A stretch of DNA of 64,000 bases, taken from positions 558,001-622,000 of the forward strand of contig NW_026705409.1 of NCBI RefSeq assembly GCF_029867415.1, given 5' to 3'. The position numbers were made by a program, and so were the translations under genes. The stretch is from Vicia villosa. Its lineage: Eukaryota > Streptophyta > Magnoliopsida > Fabales > Fabaceae. Below the pieces are notes generated by a model. The model was not told the DNA's origin. It saw nothing but the letters and a program-made list of their open reading frames with translations, and did no database searches. Positions 10,524 through 21,658 of this stretch are shown in pieces. Each line of letters begins with the position of its first letter. Within the stretch, counting starts at the first letter, position 1.

Positions 10524-12375
10524 CTCTTGTGCTATAACAAGGACCCTCGATTAGCCTCCTCTTGGGCTTTGTACAAGGACCCACAGGCTTCTTAAAAGCA
10601 TTTCCAGCTTCCTCTTGAGCTTGTATACAAGGACCCATCAGGTTTCTTATAAACATAGGAACAGGTCTTTAGTCACCTTTTAGCCTACCCTGGTGAGTTT
10701 TCTTCCAATTTAAACCAGACTTTAAACAAGCCAAGTTTGTCTCAATTTTGCATTGAGTACACCTTTTGGAATGAGAGACATGGACAGTCTCTGTCACCCT
10801 TATCTTCATCAATCTTCCTTAGCAGAGTCTAGGATCTATGTTTATTTTCTCCTCAGCATGTGTCAGCCTTCATCTTGGGCTTTAAACAAGAAGTCTCCAT
10901 TAGATAATCTTTCTGCCATCCATTTCAATCATGAATTCCCTGGAAAGGGTTAGCTTCCACACATTCTTTCATTTTCAACAAAACCCCTGGAAAGGGTTAG
11001 CCTCCAAAGTCAATTAAAATCAATCTATCATTTCAGTCAACAAAACCCCTGGAAAGGGTTAGCCTCCAAAGTCAATTAAAATCAATCTATCATTTCAGTC
11101 AAAAAATCCCCTGGAAAGGGTTAGCCTCCAAATTAATCCATCATTTCAATAAAATCCCCTGGAAAGGGTTAGCCTCCAAAGTCAATTAATAAAAATGTCA
11201 AAAATAAAGATTCATTTCTCTTAGGAGATAATTTCCCCAAAAGAGTCAAAACCCCTAGAAAGGGTCAGCCTCCAAAAAAACATGATAAAGTCAGTCTTTT
11301 AACAGACAAATTCACCAGCTGAGTCAAAATCCCTGGAAAGGGTTAGCTTCCAAAGAAAAATAGTCTTTTAATAAATAAAATCTCCTCAGTAGAGTCAAAA
11401 CCAACAAAAATAGTTAGCCTCAACCTTGGGCTTCATACAAGGCACCCAAACAATAAAACTCCCCTGTCAAGAGTCAGCCTCAACCTTGGGCATTGTACAA
11501 GGCAGATAATAGAGTCTCCCCAGTGAGTTCTTCATCATTCAGTAGCCACAACCTTGGGCTTTGTACAAGGCAGATAAACCATACTTTCATGTGTCAAAGA
11601 TTCCTAACACCTAGGATCTTTTCCCTATAGAGTCATCCATACTCAGTTTATTTAAGAGTCTGCCACAACCTTGGGCTTTGTACAAGGCAGAAAATAATGT
11701 TTTCCCTAGCTAGAGTCAGCCACAACCTTGGGCTTTGTACAAGGCACATAAAATAGAGTCATTCATTCAATTATCCTCAACAGTTAGCCACAACCTTGGG
11801 CTTTGTACAAGGCACATAAATAGAGTCTCCCTAAGTAGAGTCAGCCTTAATTCTGGGCTTTGTACAGAACACAAAAATACCCTGTAATTAATCCCCAGTG
11901 GAGTCATCTCCCAGAGTCAATAATAATTAATTAATTAATCAAAAAGCCTCAAGCTTGGGCCTCATACAAGCCAGCTAAAGTCAAATCTTTTATACAGTAG
12001 ATAGACATAGCTTATCTCTATAGAGAGATATTTTTACTACTCTACCACATTCAAACAAACAAACATTTCAATTTCAATTTCATTCAAAGTCTCCCATTTA
12101 GGACTCTGAAAGGCATGCTCTGGCACATCCCCAGACTTGTACACTTTCCCTAACTTGGATGAGCATCTTTCTTTCATTTTAGAGGCACGATGGCTGTCAT
12201 ACTTGATCAACCAAGTAGACTCCCCTCTTAATGAAACATCATTTTTTAGCTTTTCTGTCACTTTTAAATGTTTGTGGTAGAATAGTACAAATACCTCTCT
12301 GTAAAGATGATTTCATGTCTCTTTACTGTAAACAGAGATTTAATTCCAAGCTTCAACCTTGAGCTTCAAGCAAGG
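10524..12375 (+). repeat. Array of covarying hairpins (stem-9-nt loop-stem) in R-U5, 5' LTR
   Basis: About 13 copies of a hairpin with a 5-bp stem and a mostly 9-nt loop of consensus GGCTTTGTA. The common form is CCTTG-loop-CAAGG, for example at 11424, 11484, 11552, 11669, 11726, 11794 and 12357. Variants keep pairing: TCTTG/CAAGA (10873-10891), TTCTG/CAGAA (11850-11868), GCTTG/CAAGC (11953-11971), and TCTTG/CAAGG with a G-U pair (10524-10630). Spacers differ, so this is not a simple satellite. Confidence 0.75.
10938..11342 (+). repeat. Seven-copy CCCTGGAAAGGG hairpin array in R-U5, 5' LTR
   Basis: Seven copies of a 12-base unit that folds as CCCT, loop GGAA, AGGG, each followed by TTAGCYTCC. 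They start at about 10938, 10986, 11047, 11110, 11157, 11252 and 11331. One copy (11252) has loop AGAA here but GGAA in the 3' LTR. GGAA is of the GNRA tetraloop class. Longer 60-bp duplications explain two of the copies. Confidence 0.75.
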
Positions 12376-12917
12376 CACCAAAAACAAGTAATTTCCCTAG
12401 TTAGTTCCCCGAACTACATTAAGCTCTGACTTCCACTAGGGATATGTAGGCATGAGGTTCACAAGGAATCTCAGCGAGCTAATAAAATACCAAAAATAGT
12501 CAGTTTGTCTGTCTGTCTGTCTTTTAAAATCAATTCAATTCCTTCTCCTAACACAAAGGAGAAACTTTCCCAATCATTAGCAGCAAACACAATCACAATG
12601 ACACAGAGAAGGTTCCTGTAGAGTACTACAGATATGTAGGGTGTTTAAACACTTCCCTATGTATAACCGACCCCCCGGACTCCAGAATTTCTAGTCTAGG
12701 TGAAATCCCCACACTTAGCAAACTCCTAGGGTTTAGTTGAGATCTTTTTTCCCCTTTCCTACTCGTAGGACAAATAAGAAAGTTCGTGTGATATCGTAGG
12801 AAGAACTGAAATAAAATTCATCCCACCACGGGCGCATTCTCCTTCCAAATTTCGCGTGAAGGGTCTAGCGTGCCGTCCTCCCAAGTGAAACGGGGAGGTA
12901 AAGAAAACAACACCACA

Positions 12918-13737
12918 GAAAAATGGCGACTCTGCTGGGGATATAAGTGTTAAAAACCTTGGTTTTTCATCCAAACCAATGGTTGACCTGTTGCTGGTCC
13001 AGCCCCAATGAGGAATTAGGGATGCCAAATTCCCCCTCAAACAAGAGAGGTCCTGCCTAACCTCTGTGTCATATCATGTGTTTGCTGCATTTATATTTGT
13101 TTACTTTGTTTATTCTGTATCGGGAAAGGGCTTGATTCCCCCTTGTGGTGAGAAATCCTATACCCGGATTTGAGTGCAACATAAGATAGGATGGAGGATG
13201 TCTTCCCGGTGAAGGCCCTCTAATCTTGGTTTCCAAGTCTACTCTTGGGATTTGCCTGGCTGGTTGTGATTAACTGCGCCACTGCATTCCGAGACTGATT
13301 TGTACCAGGAGGACCTAGAAACACATTAACCCCACTTAAAGCCTTTTTTTAGGACGTAGAGCGGTGATTACGGAAGTAATTGTCACGCAGATACTACACT
13401 CAGAGAAAACTCTCTTATAGATACCAATCAACGTATCTTTAAGGTTGAGCAAAAACTCTGAGACCCCTAGAACCCGTTCTACAGGTACAAAAATCCTTAA
13501 CCTTAGTTTACCATTGGGGCGGGGATTGCGTTTGGACTTCATGACCACTACACCCTTCAACGCCATGTTTGTTTAAAACTCTTGTGTGTGCATTCATGCA
13601 TTCATGCATCATTCATTAATAAACAACTAAAAACAAAAAAGAGTCTTTTTCGAGTCGTTTTTCAAGGAAACTAAATAACGAACGTTTTGAACTTCATAGA
13701 AAGAGAGAAACGGAGAAAGGACTTAAGGATCTATATT
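12918..13737 (+). promoter_or_regulatory. Ogre 5' leader between LTR and ORF1
   Basis: An 820-bp untranslated stretch. It holds the primer-binding site and another TTCCCGGTGAAGG motif (13204) shared with the LTR. No coding sequence is recognisable; it presumably includes packaging signals, but none can be named from sequence alone. Confidence 0.6.
12924..12941 (+). promoter_or_regulatory. Ogre primer-binding site (tRNA-Arg type)
   Basis: TGGCGACTCTGCTGGGGA lies 6 bases after the LTR end. It begins with the TGG that pairs with a tRNA CCA tail and resembles the 3' end of plant tRNA-Arg (ending GAGTCG-CCA), the primer reported for Ogre elements. The exact tRNA match is from memory. Confidence 0.8.
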
Positions 13738-15174
13738 ATGGATTACGGAAGAAAGAAAGCTAGGAAATACACCTTCAAGATTCCCCAGGTCGAGGAACTG
13801 GGAAAGCTCGGAAAACTGGTGGTCAACCCCCAGGCTTTCAAGGAGAAGTATGGAAAACTTCTGCCTTTGCTCAATACCAACATGGTGGATGGGATCCTTC
13901 CCACCTTGGTACAGTTTTACGATCCAACGTATCACTGCTTCACCTTTCCAGATTATCAGCTCATGCCTACGTTAGAGGAGTACTCTCGTCTGATTGAAAT
14001 ACCCGTGTACGCGCAAGATCCGTACTCCGGTTTGGAAAAGAATCCTGATGACGTTATCATTGCTGCAACTACTCCTTTGAACGTAGTCGACATTAGAACT
14101 CATATGGTGAGTAGAGGAGGAATTCAAGGATTGCCCTCCAAATTCCTGTTTGATCAAGCTCGATACTTCGTCAGCATCCAAGATATGAGTGCTTTTGAGG
14201 AAATCTTGGCTTTGCTTATCTACGGATTGTTCTTGTTCCCTAACATTAACGATTTCGTCGACATCAACGCAATTAAGATATTCTTAATTGGAAATCCAGT
14301 TCCAACCTTGCTTGCGGATGCTTATCACTCTGTGCATTCAAGAAACCTGCAGCGAGGAGGATTAATCACATGCTGCGTACCGTTGTTATACGAATGGTTC
14401 GTTTCGCACCTGCCAAAGTCTAGCACTTTCTGGAACATGAGGGATGGCCTTTACTGGTCACAGAAAATCATGTCTCTCACTCATACAGACATTGATTGGT
14501 GTAGTCCTGACAACGACGAAACCAAGATCATCTTCAGTTGCGGAAGTTTTCCCAACATACCCCTTATTGGAACTAAGGGAGGAATCAATTACAATCCAGC
14601 TTTAGCCCGTCGTCAATACGGCTATCCTATGAAAAATATACCAAGTAACATCCAATTGGAGGGTCTGTTCTTCAAGAACATCGACGATCATGGCAACATG
14701 CTGAAGAAGGAAATTGTCCAAGCCTGGCGTCTTGTACACAGCAAAGGGAGAAGATTGTTAGGAAAACATCTTTGCATCTCCTTGGATCCTTACCTTCAAT
14801 GGGTACGCGTCAGGGCATTCAAGCTCAGGATGCCATATCAACATCAAGAACCTATTCCCCTAAGGGAACCAATATACCTTTTCTCCACCGATGTTGAAAA
14901 ATTACAAGCGGCATTAAACAAGGTATGCCAAGAAAGGAATGCTTGGAGGAACAAGTATCGAATTGTCAACACGGAAAATGTTGAAATTCAGAACATCCTA
15001 AGAAGGAAGGATGAGTTACTTGAAGTACTCGATCGACAAGTGACACAAACGTCACTTTCTCATCATATCCCTCCTGCTTCCTGGATCATCGATCAGCTCA
15101 CGTCAGAGAACGCTCAGCTCAAGAAACAGAAGAAGATGTTAGAACGTGAAGTCGGCTCTTCATCAAAGTTTTAG
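13738..15174 (+). CDS. Ogre ORF1 protein (extra ORF upstream of gag)
   Basis: 478 residues from the first ATG (13738, MDYGRKKARKYTF). The frame is open 17 codons further upstream but without another ATG. ORF1 is the hallmark of Ogre and related Tat elements; its biochemical role is unknown. The body (about residues 20-370) has the character of the plant-mobile-domain-like proteins encoded by or derived from such elements (FPDYQLMPTLEEYSRLIEIP, YEWFVSHLP). The C-terminus from about residue 383 is a charged coiled coil (KLQAALNKVCQERNAW and ENAQLKKQKKMLERE). It ends 289 bp before gag and is the only intact long ORF of the element. Confidence 0.85.
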   Translation: MDYGRKKARKYTFKIPQVEELGKLGKLVVNPQAFKEKYGKLLPLLNTNMVDGILPTLVQFYDPTYHCFTFPDYQLMPTLEEYSRLIEIPVYAQDPYSGLEKNPDDVIIAATTPLNVVDIRTHMVSRGGIQGLPSKFLFDQARYFVSIQDMSAFEEILALLIYGLFLFPNINDFVDINAIKIFLIGNPVPTLLADAYHSVHSRNLQRGGLITCCVPLLYEWFVSHLPKSSTFWNMRDGLYWSQKIMSLTHTDIDWCSPDNDETKIIFSCGSFPNIPLIGTKGGINYNPALARRQYGYPMKNIPSNIQLEGLFFKNIDDHGNMLKKEIVQAWRLVHSKGRRLLGKHLCISLDPYLQWVRVRAFKLRMPYQHQEPIPLREPIYLFSTDVEKLQAALNKVCQERNAWRNKYRIVNTENVEIQNILRRKDELLEVLDRQVTQTSLSHHIPPASWIIDQLTSENAQLKKQKKMLEREVGSSSKF

Positions 15175-15463
15175 AGTCCTTTCTCTCAGTTTCTCTGTAT
15201 TTCCATTTTCAAAGTGTGTAAAAACGGCGTTTTCGCTTAATTAATAAAGTTTTGATGTTTCATAACGTAATTATGGTGTTTCCTTGAAAAATAATAACTT
15301 AATTGCATATCATGCATCGCTTTAGTCGTACGCACTGACACGAGAATTGTCGCGGATCTAAGAGTTACTTTCCTTTCTCCAGAAAGAGAGGAGGAGAAGG
15401 AGGTGAACCAAGACTTTCAAGCTGTCTCATCCATACAACACTCGTTCAAGTCGCAAGAAAAGA

Positions 15464-16987
15464 ATGGAAGACTTTGAGCAAGAGAATGAAGAACTCAGAG
15501 AAGAGATTAATACTCTCAAAGGTACTGTTGAAAGGCTCAATAGTATGGTAGAAGCCCTGGTAGTTGCGCAGAATCGACCAACACCAGAAGAACCACAAAG
15601 GACTGTGGTTTCCGAGATCGTTTCTACTCCTATTCCTCAGTATACCATGCCGCCTGATCGACCTTGGGGCATGCCGTATAACTTTACTCCGGAAGGGTAC
15701 ATACCTCCAGCTTCTGAAGCTCCAAAAGTCACCATGGATATGCGTCCACCGGAGGGTTACAAACCTCTGGAAATTGAAGTTCCAAGAGCAACGGCAATGG
15801 GTTTCGCACAACAGAATGCTGAGATACCGAGATCTGCTGTCATGGCTTCTCCACAGCCCATTATGCATACTTTTCCTCCACAGGGCAGACAAGTATATCA
15901 TCACGCTCCCAGTGAGGATGCTGGCGTGTATGAAAGATTGGACGAGTTCCAAGAACAGTTTCTGCAAATGCAGAAGGAACTCAAGACTCTTCGAGGACAA
16001 GATCTATTTGGAAAGAATGCTGCAGACCTCTGTCTGGTTCCAAATGTTAAGATTCCTCACAAATTCAAAGTACCAGAATTCGAGAAATATAAAGGGAATT
16101 CATGCCCACAAAGTCATCTTGTGATGTACGCTCGAAGAATGTCAACTCAGACTGATAATCAACAATTGCTCATTCATTATTTTCAAGACAGCCTGACTGG
16201 TGCTGCACTCAAATGGTACATGAACTTAGACAGTTCAGAGATTCGTACTTTTCGAGACCTCGGAGAGGCCTTCGTCAAACAGTATAAGTACAATCTGGAT
16301 ATGGCTCCCGACAGAGATCAACTCCGGGCCATGACTCAAAAGGATAGAGAAAGCTTCAAGGAATACGCTCAGAGATGGCGTGAAGTTGCTGCTCAAATCT
16401 GTCCACCACTTGAAGAGAAAGAAATGACAAAAATCTATCTCAAAACTTTAAGTCCATTTTACTACGGACGAATGGTTGCAAGTGCACCAAGTGACTTTAC
16501 CGAGATGGTAAACATGGGTGTACGTTTAGAAGAAGCAGTTCGGGAAGGACGCTTGAACAAAGAACCAGAATCTTCTGTTGGTCCAAGGAAGTATGGAAGT
16601 TCTTTCCAGAAGAAAAAGGATCAAGATGTCAGCAATGTCTTGCACAAAATCAAGAAGAAATTCCAACCTCAAGTTGCAACAATAACTCCGGTTGTTAACT
16701 CAGCGCCAGCTTATCAATCTCAGGTCTCGCAACAACAAACTCAACAAAGGTCGCAGCAACCTCAGCAGCAGGTTCGACCTCCAAATTACAACAATCGGGC
16801 TCCAAGGTATCCTGCCTTTGACCCCGTACCAATGCCGTATGCAGAATTGTTTCCAACATTACTGGCAAAAGGACTCATTCAGACAAGGAGTCCTCCAAAT
16901 CCTACAAACAGTTCCTCACCATGGTATAAGGCTGACCAATCTTGTCCCTATCATCAGGGGGCACCAGGTCACAATATTGAGAACTGT
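15464..16987 (+). pseudogene. Ogre gag, 5' part, interrupted by a solo LTR
   Basis: 508 codons from the ATG at 15464. An N-terminal coiled coil (residues 1-35) is followed by a Pro-rich region. The Retrotrans_gag capsid domain covers about residues 185-345 (GAALKWYMNLD, then FKEYAQRWREVAAQI). After a Gln-rich stretch comes a Cys/His cluster (CPYHQGAPGHNIENC). Translation enters the inserted LTR at 16988 and stops at 17036-17038. The frame resumes after the insertion at 21664 with the linker that joins gag to protease, so this is a disrupted gag-protease gene and not two genes. Gag would form the particle and bind RNA. Confidence 0.92.
16983..16987. repeat. Target-site duplication of the nested solo LTR, left copy
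   Basis: ACTGT directly before the TG of the insertion. The right copy is at 21659-21663. Confidence 0.92.
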
Positions 16988-17503
16988 TGTTATACCCCAA
17001 AATTTGCCCACATATTTTTCAAGAAAACTCCAATCTGAAAATTAAAAGTCTCATATAATCATGGATTTTTATTTCAACAAATATCCTGACATATGAAATA
17101 CTTAGTTTTTAGAATTTTTCTTATACAGTAATTTGGCTTGCAGTTGAATTTATTCTTACGCAAACGCCAAATACTGTTTATTACTTCACACATGCTATTT
17201 ATTTATTTACAGATAAATAGTACTGACACAATTGGTACAGAGTTAAATCTTTTTGCAGGCGCAGAATCAGGAAACTCAGACTGTACTGGTAACAAGTAGA
17301 TTGTTATTGTCTTTTGTTTCCCACTAATTTTTGTACTATATTCCATTATTTGCAAAAATCTTTTCAAATCTCTTTTTTCAAAAATCAAATCTCTCTTTTT
17401 TTCCAACACTATCTCCACTTTCTTTCAAATCTTTCTTCCACTCAAATTTTCCTTTTGTACGGAATCACACTATTCCCCAACGTCTCTATCCTTCTTTCCA
17501 CTC

Positions 17504-17510
17504 TATAAAT
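17504..17510 (+). promoter_or_regulatory. Upstream TATA box in the solo LTR
   Basis: TATAAAT followed by about 95 bp of pyrimidine-rich leader and then the ATG of the 55-codon ORF at 17605, a plausible spacing for a plant promoter plus leader. Confidence 0.45.
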
Positions 17511-17604
17511 ACCTTTCATTTCTTCCATAAAATCTCACATCAAATTCTAATTCATTTCTCAAATTTCCACTTCATAATCCATCTTCTCTTCTTCCCTAAC
17601 AAGA

Positions 17605-17772
17605 ATGGCAAAATGGATAGAGACACTGTCTCTTGCAGTCATCACCATTGCTACGGTGATCATGACTTTTTTCTGCCTGCATAGTCCTGAGGAGTGTGGA
17701 CCTGCAATGGTTATGCTCCCAATCATCTACATGTTATTGTTCATAGCATGGGTTATCAATCGTCATTCTTAA
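17605..17772 (+). CDS. Small two-membrane-segment protein inside the solo LTR
   Basis: A 55-codon ORF (ATG 17605, TAA 17770-17772) not previously recognisable to me. Two hydrophobic helices are predicted, residues 7-24 (LSLAVITIATVIMTFFCL) and 34-51 (MVMLPIIYMLLFIAWVI), joined by a short loop with Pro-Glu-Glu-Cys-Gly. An upstream TATAAAT and an A-rich ATG context (ACAAGAATGG) make expression possible. It could be a captured host gene, an LTR-encoded peptide, or a chance ORF. No function is proposed. Confidence 0.45.
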   Translation: MAKWIETLSLAVITIATVIMTFFCLHSPEECGPAMVMLPIIYMLLFIAWVINRHS

Positions 17773-19372
17773 AATTTGCCGTATTTCTCATTTTCTTAAA
17801 TGTACCGTTTATTCGTCGTACTGTTCAATATAGTATGTGATATTTGTACTGTCAGTATTAAATGTTGTACTATTTGTCATAATGTTGCTTAATTACTAAG
17901 ATATTATTTTGTGTGTTTTCTGCCAGTCAAATATTCCTATTTCTGTGCATTAAATGATTTTCAGGGTTATTATCGGTAATTTTGCCCGCATACCGTAAAT
18001 ATTAGTTATTTATTATGTTTGTGTTTTTCTAACAAGTCATGTAAATAAACTTTCATTTTTTACATAAAACAAAAAACAACAAAAAAGAAAATTAACTTTG
18101 ACTGTTGATTTTTCACTCTAACTGCTACACCAATACCTGAACGGTCAGTTGACAGCCAAACTGCTGGCAGTACAATTCTCAGTGTTTTGTACCATCAATC
18201 AAATCAATCTTTCACAATTCAAAATTCCAAGATTTTTGTTCTAGAATTCTTCTGAATATCACGCGATTAGCAGAGACTCAACACTGCACAAAAATCAGGT
18301 ACGCTTAACTGTCTCCTACACAAACAGTCCCTAATCAGGGTTTTTCTTGTTTTTACAGGAGCAACAAGTTTTTGAGAGCTCAAATGGATTTCATACACAT
18401 CCATATATCTCAAAGTACCATCATACAAATTTTCAAACTTCAATTCACTCAGACGCATCGTCAGCAGCTCAAACAGTCAACAGACGACCCGTTTGACCAA
18501 AAAAGTCAACAGACAGTCAAAAATGAAATTTTTTGTCAAAGTCCATATTTTGTCAAAGGATTCATCATTTGATCATTGGATGATCATAATTCATCAAGGA
18601 AAGATCAAAAATCAACAAAACCCTAAGATTCAAAATTAGGGTTTTTGCCTGAAAAGTCAACTCAACTTTGACTGATCATAACTCTCTCATCCTTCATCCA
18701 AAAAATTCAAACCAAAGCTTGTTTTGAAGGAAATTCAATTATCTTTCAAATGCCATTGATCCCATGGTCATTGGATTCACCATTTGAAAAATATGATCAA
18801 AGACATTACAGGTCATTTTCAAAGTCAACAAAAAGACACTTTTTTCAAAAGGACACACAAGGAGCTTCAAAAATCATTTTGACATGAGACCAAAGACATT
18901 GGTTAGAGGACTCTTTGAGGTTTCTAAAAAGTGCAAGATCTCCTTCATATGACAAAAATTGAAGGATTTACACCTTGTTGAAGTTGGCTAAATTTTGGGA
19001 AAATGCATGAAATCAACATTGTTCAAAAATGTATTTTTTCCAAATGGGGCCAAGTTTTCAGCATTCAAACATCATTTCCATGATGATATGGGCCTCCCAC
19101 GACCAAGACTAAGCCCACATCATTTTTTATCCATTTTTGGCATAATTTTATCTTATTTTAAGATTAAAATTAAAAAGAAAATGAAATGGATAAAGAATAG
19201 CTTGTATTCCAAGCATGACTCATTCAACTCTGTCGCAAAGCAAAGTACAGCAGAGGAGAAGAAGAAAATCAAGCCATGGTGGCTTAAAGGCAAAGCTACC
19301 AATGTTGAAAAAGTCAAGATTCCAAAAAAACTCATCAATGCTTTTGGCTTAGTTTCTAAGCACTCTAATGCT

Positions 19373-19380
19373 TATAAATA
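19373..19380 (+). promoter_or_regulatory. Downstream TATA box in the solo LTR (likely U3/R promoter)
   Basis: TATAAATA followed by GGCTATAGCACTTCAG, the usual layout of a plant LTR transcription start. This places about 2.4 kb of U3 upstream and about 2.2 kb of R-U5 downstream. Confidence 0.55.
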
Positions 19381-21658
19381 GGCTATAGCACTTCAGTAAT
19401 AAAGGAGACAGAAATTGAGAGCAAAACTCTTGCTTGTAACACACTTGTAATCTCTTAAAATATTCAAAGAATTTTGAAATTCGAATTCCAAATTTAAGTC
19501 ACTTTCCATTCAAACTAAACACTCAAACACGTTCCTTGAACTTCATTGAACATATCCAGATCATTTGCAAGCTCTGAAACTCCTTGAATCAAACGCTACA
19601 GGTCTCGATTCATCCAAACTAAAACTGACTTGTGTCTCATAACCCAAGCATATCTAGCACGATGTAGACATATATTTGAACTTGGTGTGGTGTGTAGATC
19701 ATTTCTGGAGCTTTAATTAAGTTTTAGATGCTTACACACGAAGATACCATTTTAGGGTTCTTAAGCTAAAATTTGGGATCCTCTGATTTAGGCAAAATTA
19801 GAAGAAACCAATGACATATTTGAACTCAGGGGACGATTTTAAGCTTAACCATGGTCTCCTAAGTAATTTATATTGCTTGTATGAAATTTTGACATGTGCA
19901 GGTCTTGTAGCTACGGACGAAAACCGTCACTAAAGGCTTTACCTACAGTTGCAGAGCCTATAGCAACGGAGAGAGGAAGAAGATGAAGGCGTGGCAGGCT
20001 CTGGTTGGCCAGAATGCGCGCGCCAGCTTTTATTCAAATTCTTGGATCCTGTGTTGCGCTGTCCATGCTTTTGTCATGCTCCTCAAAATCTGAGCCCTCT
20101 GATTCACTTCCAGTCAGATCCAACGTGCCAGATCTCTCACCACACCATACTCCTTCATTGATTTCCACACAGGATCAGTATCCTTTTTATTTTCTATTTT
20201 ATTTTCTATTTTATTTTCTTTGTTAAATTAATCAAAAATAGTTTTAAAAATCCAAAAAATACACAAAAAATATTTTTAGACTTCTAAAATAATATATTAT
20301 TTTCTGAAATAAAAATATTTTATTTTCTTCAAAATTTTAATATTTTGCATAATTAATTAGTATATATTTATATATTTGCTTTTTAATTATTCTAACCAAT
20401 CAAAAAATCATAAAAAAAATTGTTCTTTGTGATAAATACTGTTTATATATTATAAACTAATTTTGTACATATTTTGAATAATTTTCTTTTTTAAGTTTTA
20501 ATTATTTGTATAATTATTTACATAATTATGTTTTAATTAACTTAAATCAATTTCAAAAATTCCAAAAAAATTAGTTTTGTTTTAAAATTAATTAACAAAT
20601 ATTTTGTACATATTTTAAACTTAATTTCTAGGTTTAAATCTATTTTCATCTTTTTTCTTCATTTTAATTTAATTAATCATGCATTAATTATAATTAAAAC
20701 CAATCATAAAAATTCCAAAAACATGCCTTTTATGTTTCTTGCAATTTAAAATTCCTAGATAAATGTATAGGATGTCAAATTCATGTAAATAGGCTAGTTT
20801 ACATTTCCCGCACAATCGATGTAATAGCGTAGATTTACTTTCCGCACTTTACATTTCCGCACTTTAATTTCCAGCAAATATAAACTGCGTGTATGTCAAA
20901 GATAAAATTGAACCGTTAGATCACTAACTTCAAAGATAAATATCTGAATCCAATCACAATCACACTTGCACCTCTTGAGGTAATCCCTTCTCATTCCTTT
21001 CAGAATCAAAATCAAAATTCTACTGTTTCGAGTACAAAATCGAACCTTGCTTTTATATCCGGTGAAAGGATAGATTTTTAAAGGAAATAGGATAAAGACC
21101 TTACAACTCAGGGTAGACCTCCTAGTTTGCTTGCTCAAATCAAAACAAACAAAATTCTCATACACTGTTGATTTTTCAAAACTTTCAAAAAAGACAATAC
21201 TTTGTATACATCCAAACACGGGTTATTACAAAGTTAACGTTCTTTTCAAAACATCTTTCGAAAGATAAACAAGCATTTTGTATACATCCACACACGGATC
21301 ATTACAAAATTCAATTTACAAAGGTATTTGAAACCACATATGAGCAATTTCAGAGCAATTGAAAAGTGATCGAAAAACAAGTGAGCTAAGCAAACTTAAG
21401 AGCCCATGGATAACCATGGATACAAAGGGTGCTAACACCTTCCCTTTGTATAACCTACCCCCTTACCCAGAATTTCTTAAAGGTCTTTTTTCTGTTTCTT
21501 TTATAAACCTTTCCTTAATTGGATAAAATAAAAGGTCGGTGGCGACTCTGTGAATTTTCAAAAAAATGCGAAAGCATTAAGCGACAAAAAAGAGTCAGTT
21601 CACGTATCTCTACAGATCAGAGGTATGGCCCGGTATTAAAAAAAATCGGAGGTCCACA

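Larger units (their letters stand above)
6369..12917 (+). repeat. Ogre 5' LTR (6549 bp)
   Basis: Starts TGTCATACCCTAATTTTG and ends ACACCACA. It matches the 3' LTR (30650-37207) throughout. A TATA box (7549-7558) puts the transcription start near 7580, so U3 is about 1.2 kb and the transcribed R-U5 part is more than 5 kb. R-U5 holds short tandem arrays (10938-11342 and 10524-12375) and a recurring TTCCCGGTGAA motif near 9990, 10328, 10389 and 10452. The 3' LTR differs by an 11-bp duplication near 31582 and about 20-25 single-base changes. ORFs inside are short and unrecognised. Confidence 0.97.
16988..21658 (+). mobile_element. Solo LTR (4671 bp) of a Tat-like Ty3/gypsy element nested in Ogre gag
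   Basis: The insertion starts TGTTATACCCCAAAATTTG, ends GGAGGTCCACA, and is flanked by ACTGT on both sides. Its start sequence does not recur inside, and no gag or pol coding is seen, so a solo LTR left by LTR-LTR recombination is the simplest reading. A short non-autonomous element is the alternative. Two TATA boxes are present (17504, 19373). The first precedes a 55-codon ORF; the second is placed like the true LTR promoter, before a long R-U5. Near the end (21539-21551) is a primer-site-like GGTGGCGACTCTG. From 20170 to 20880 it is very AT-rich with nothing recognisable. Confidence 0.88.

Noticed and set aside
10938..11971. CRISPR-like repeat array
   Set aside because: Repeats are short hairpins with irregular spacers inside a plant LTR, duplicated in the other LTR; no cas genes and not a prokaryote.
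12918..12960. tRNA gene near the LTR end
   Set aside because: Only the 18-base primer-binding site matches a tRNA 3' end; no cloverleaf is present.
18995..19381. 128-codon ORF in the solo LTR
   Set aside because: Low-complexity Lys/Ser/Phe composition, ends at the TATA box of the LTR, and no recognisable domain; most likely a chance ORF in U3.
16988..21658. Reading the gag-protease gap as an intron
   Set aside because: It has TG/CA ends and a 5-bp target duplication, no proper donor at the left edge, and a length of 4.7 kb; the known Ogre intron lies between protease and RT.
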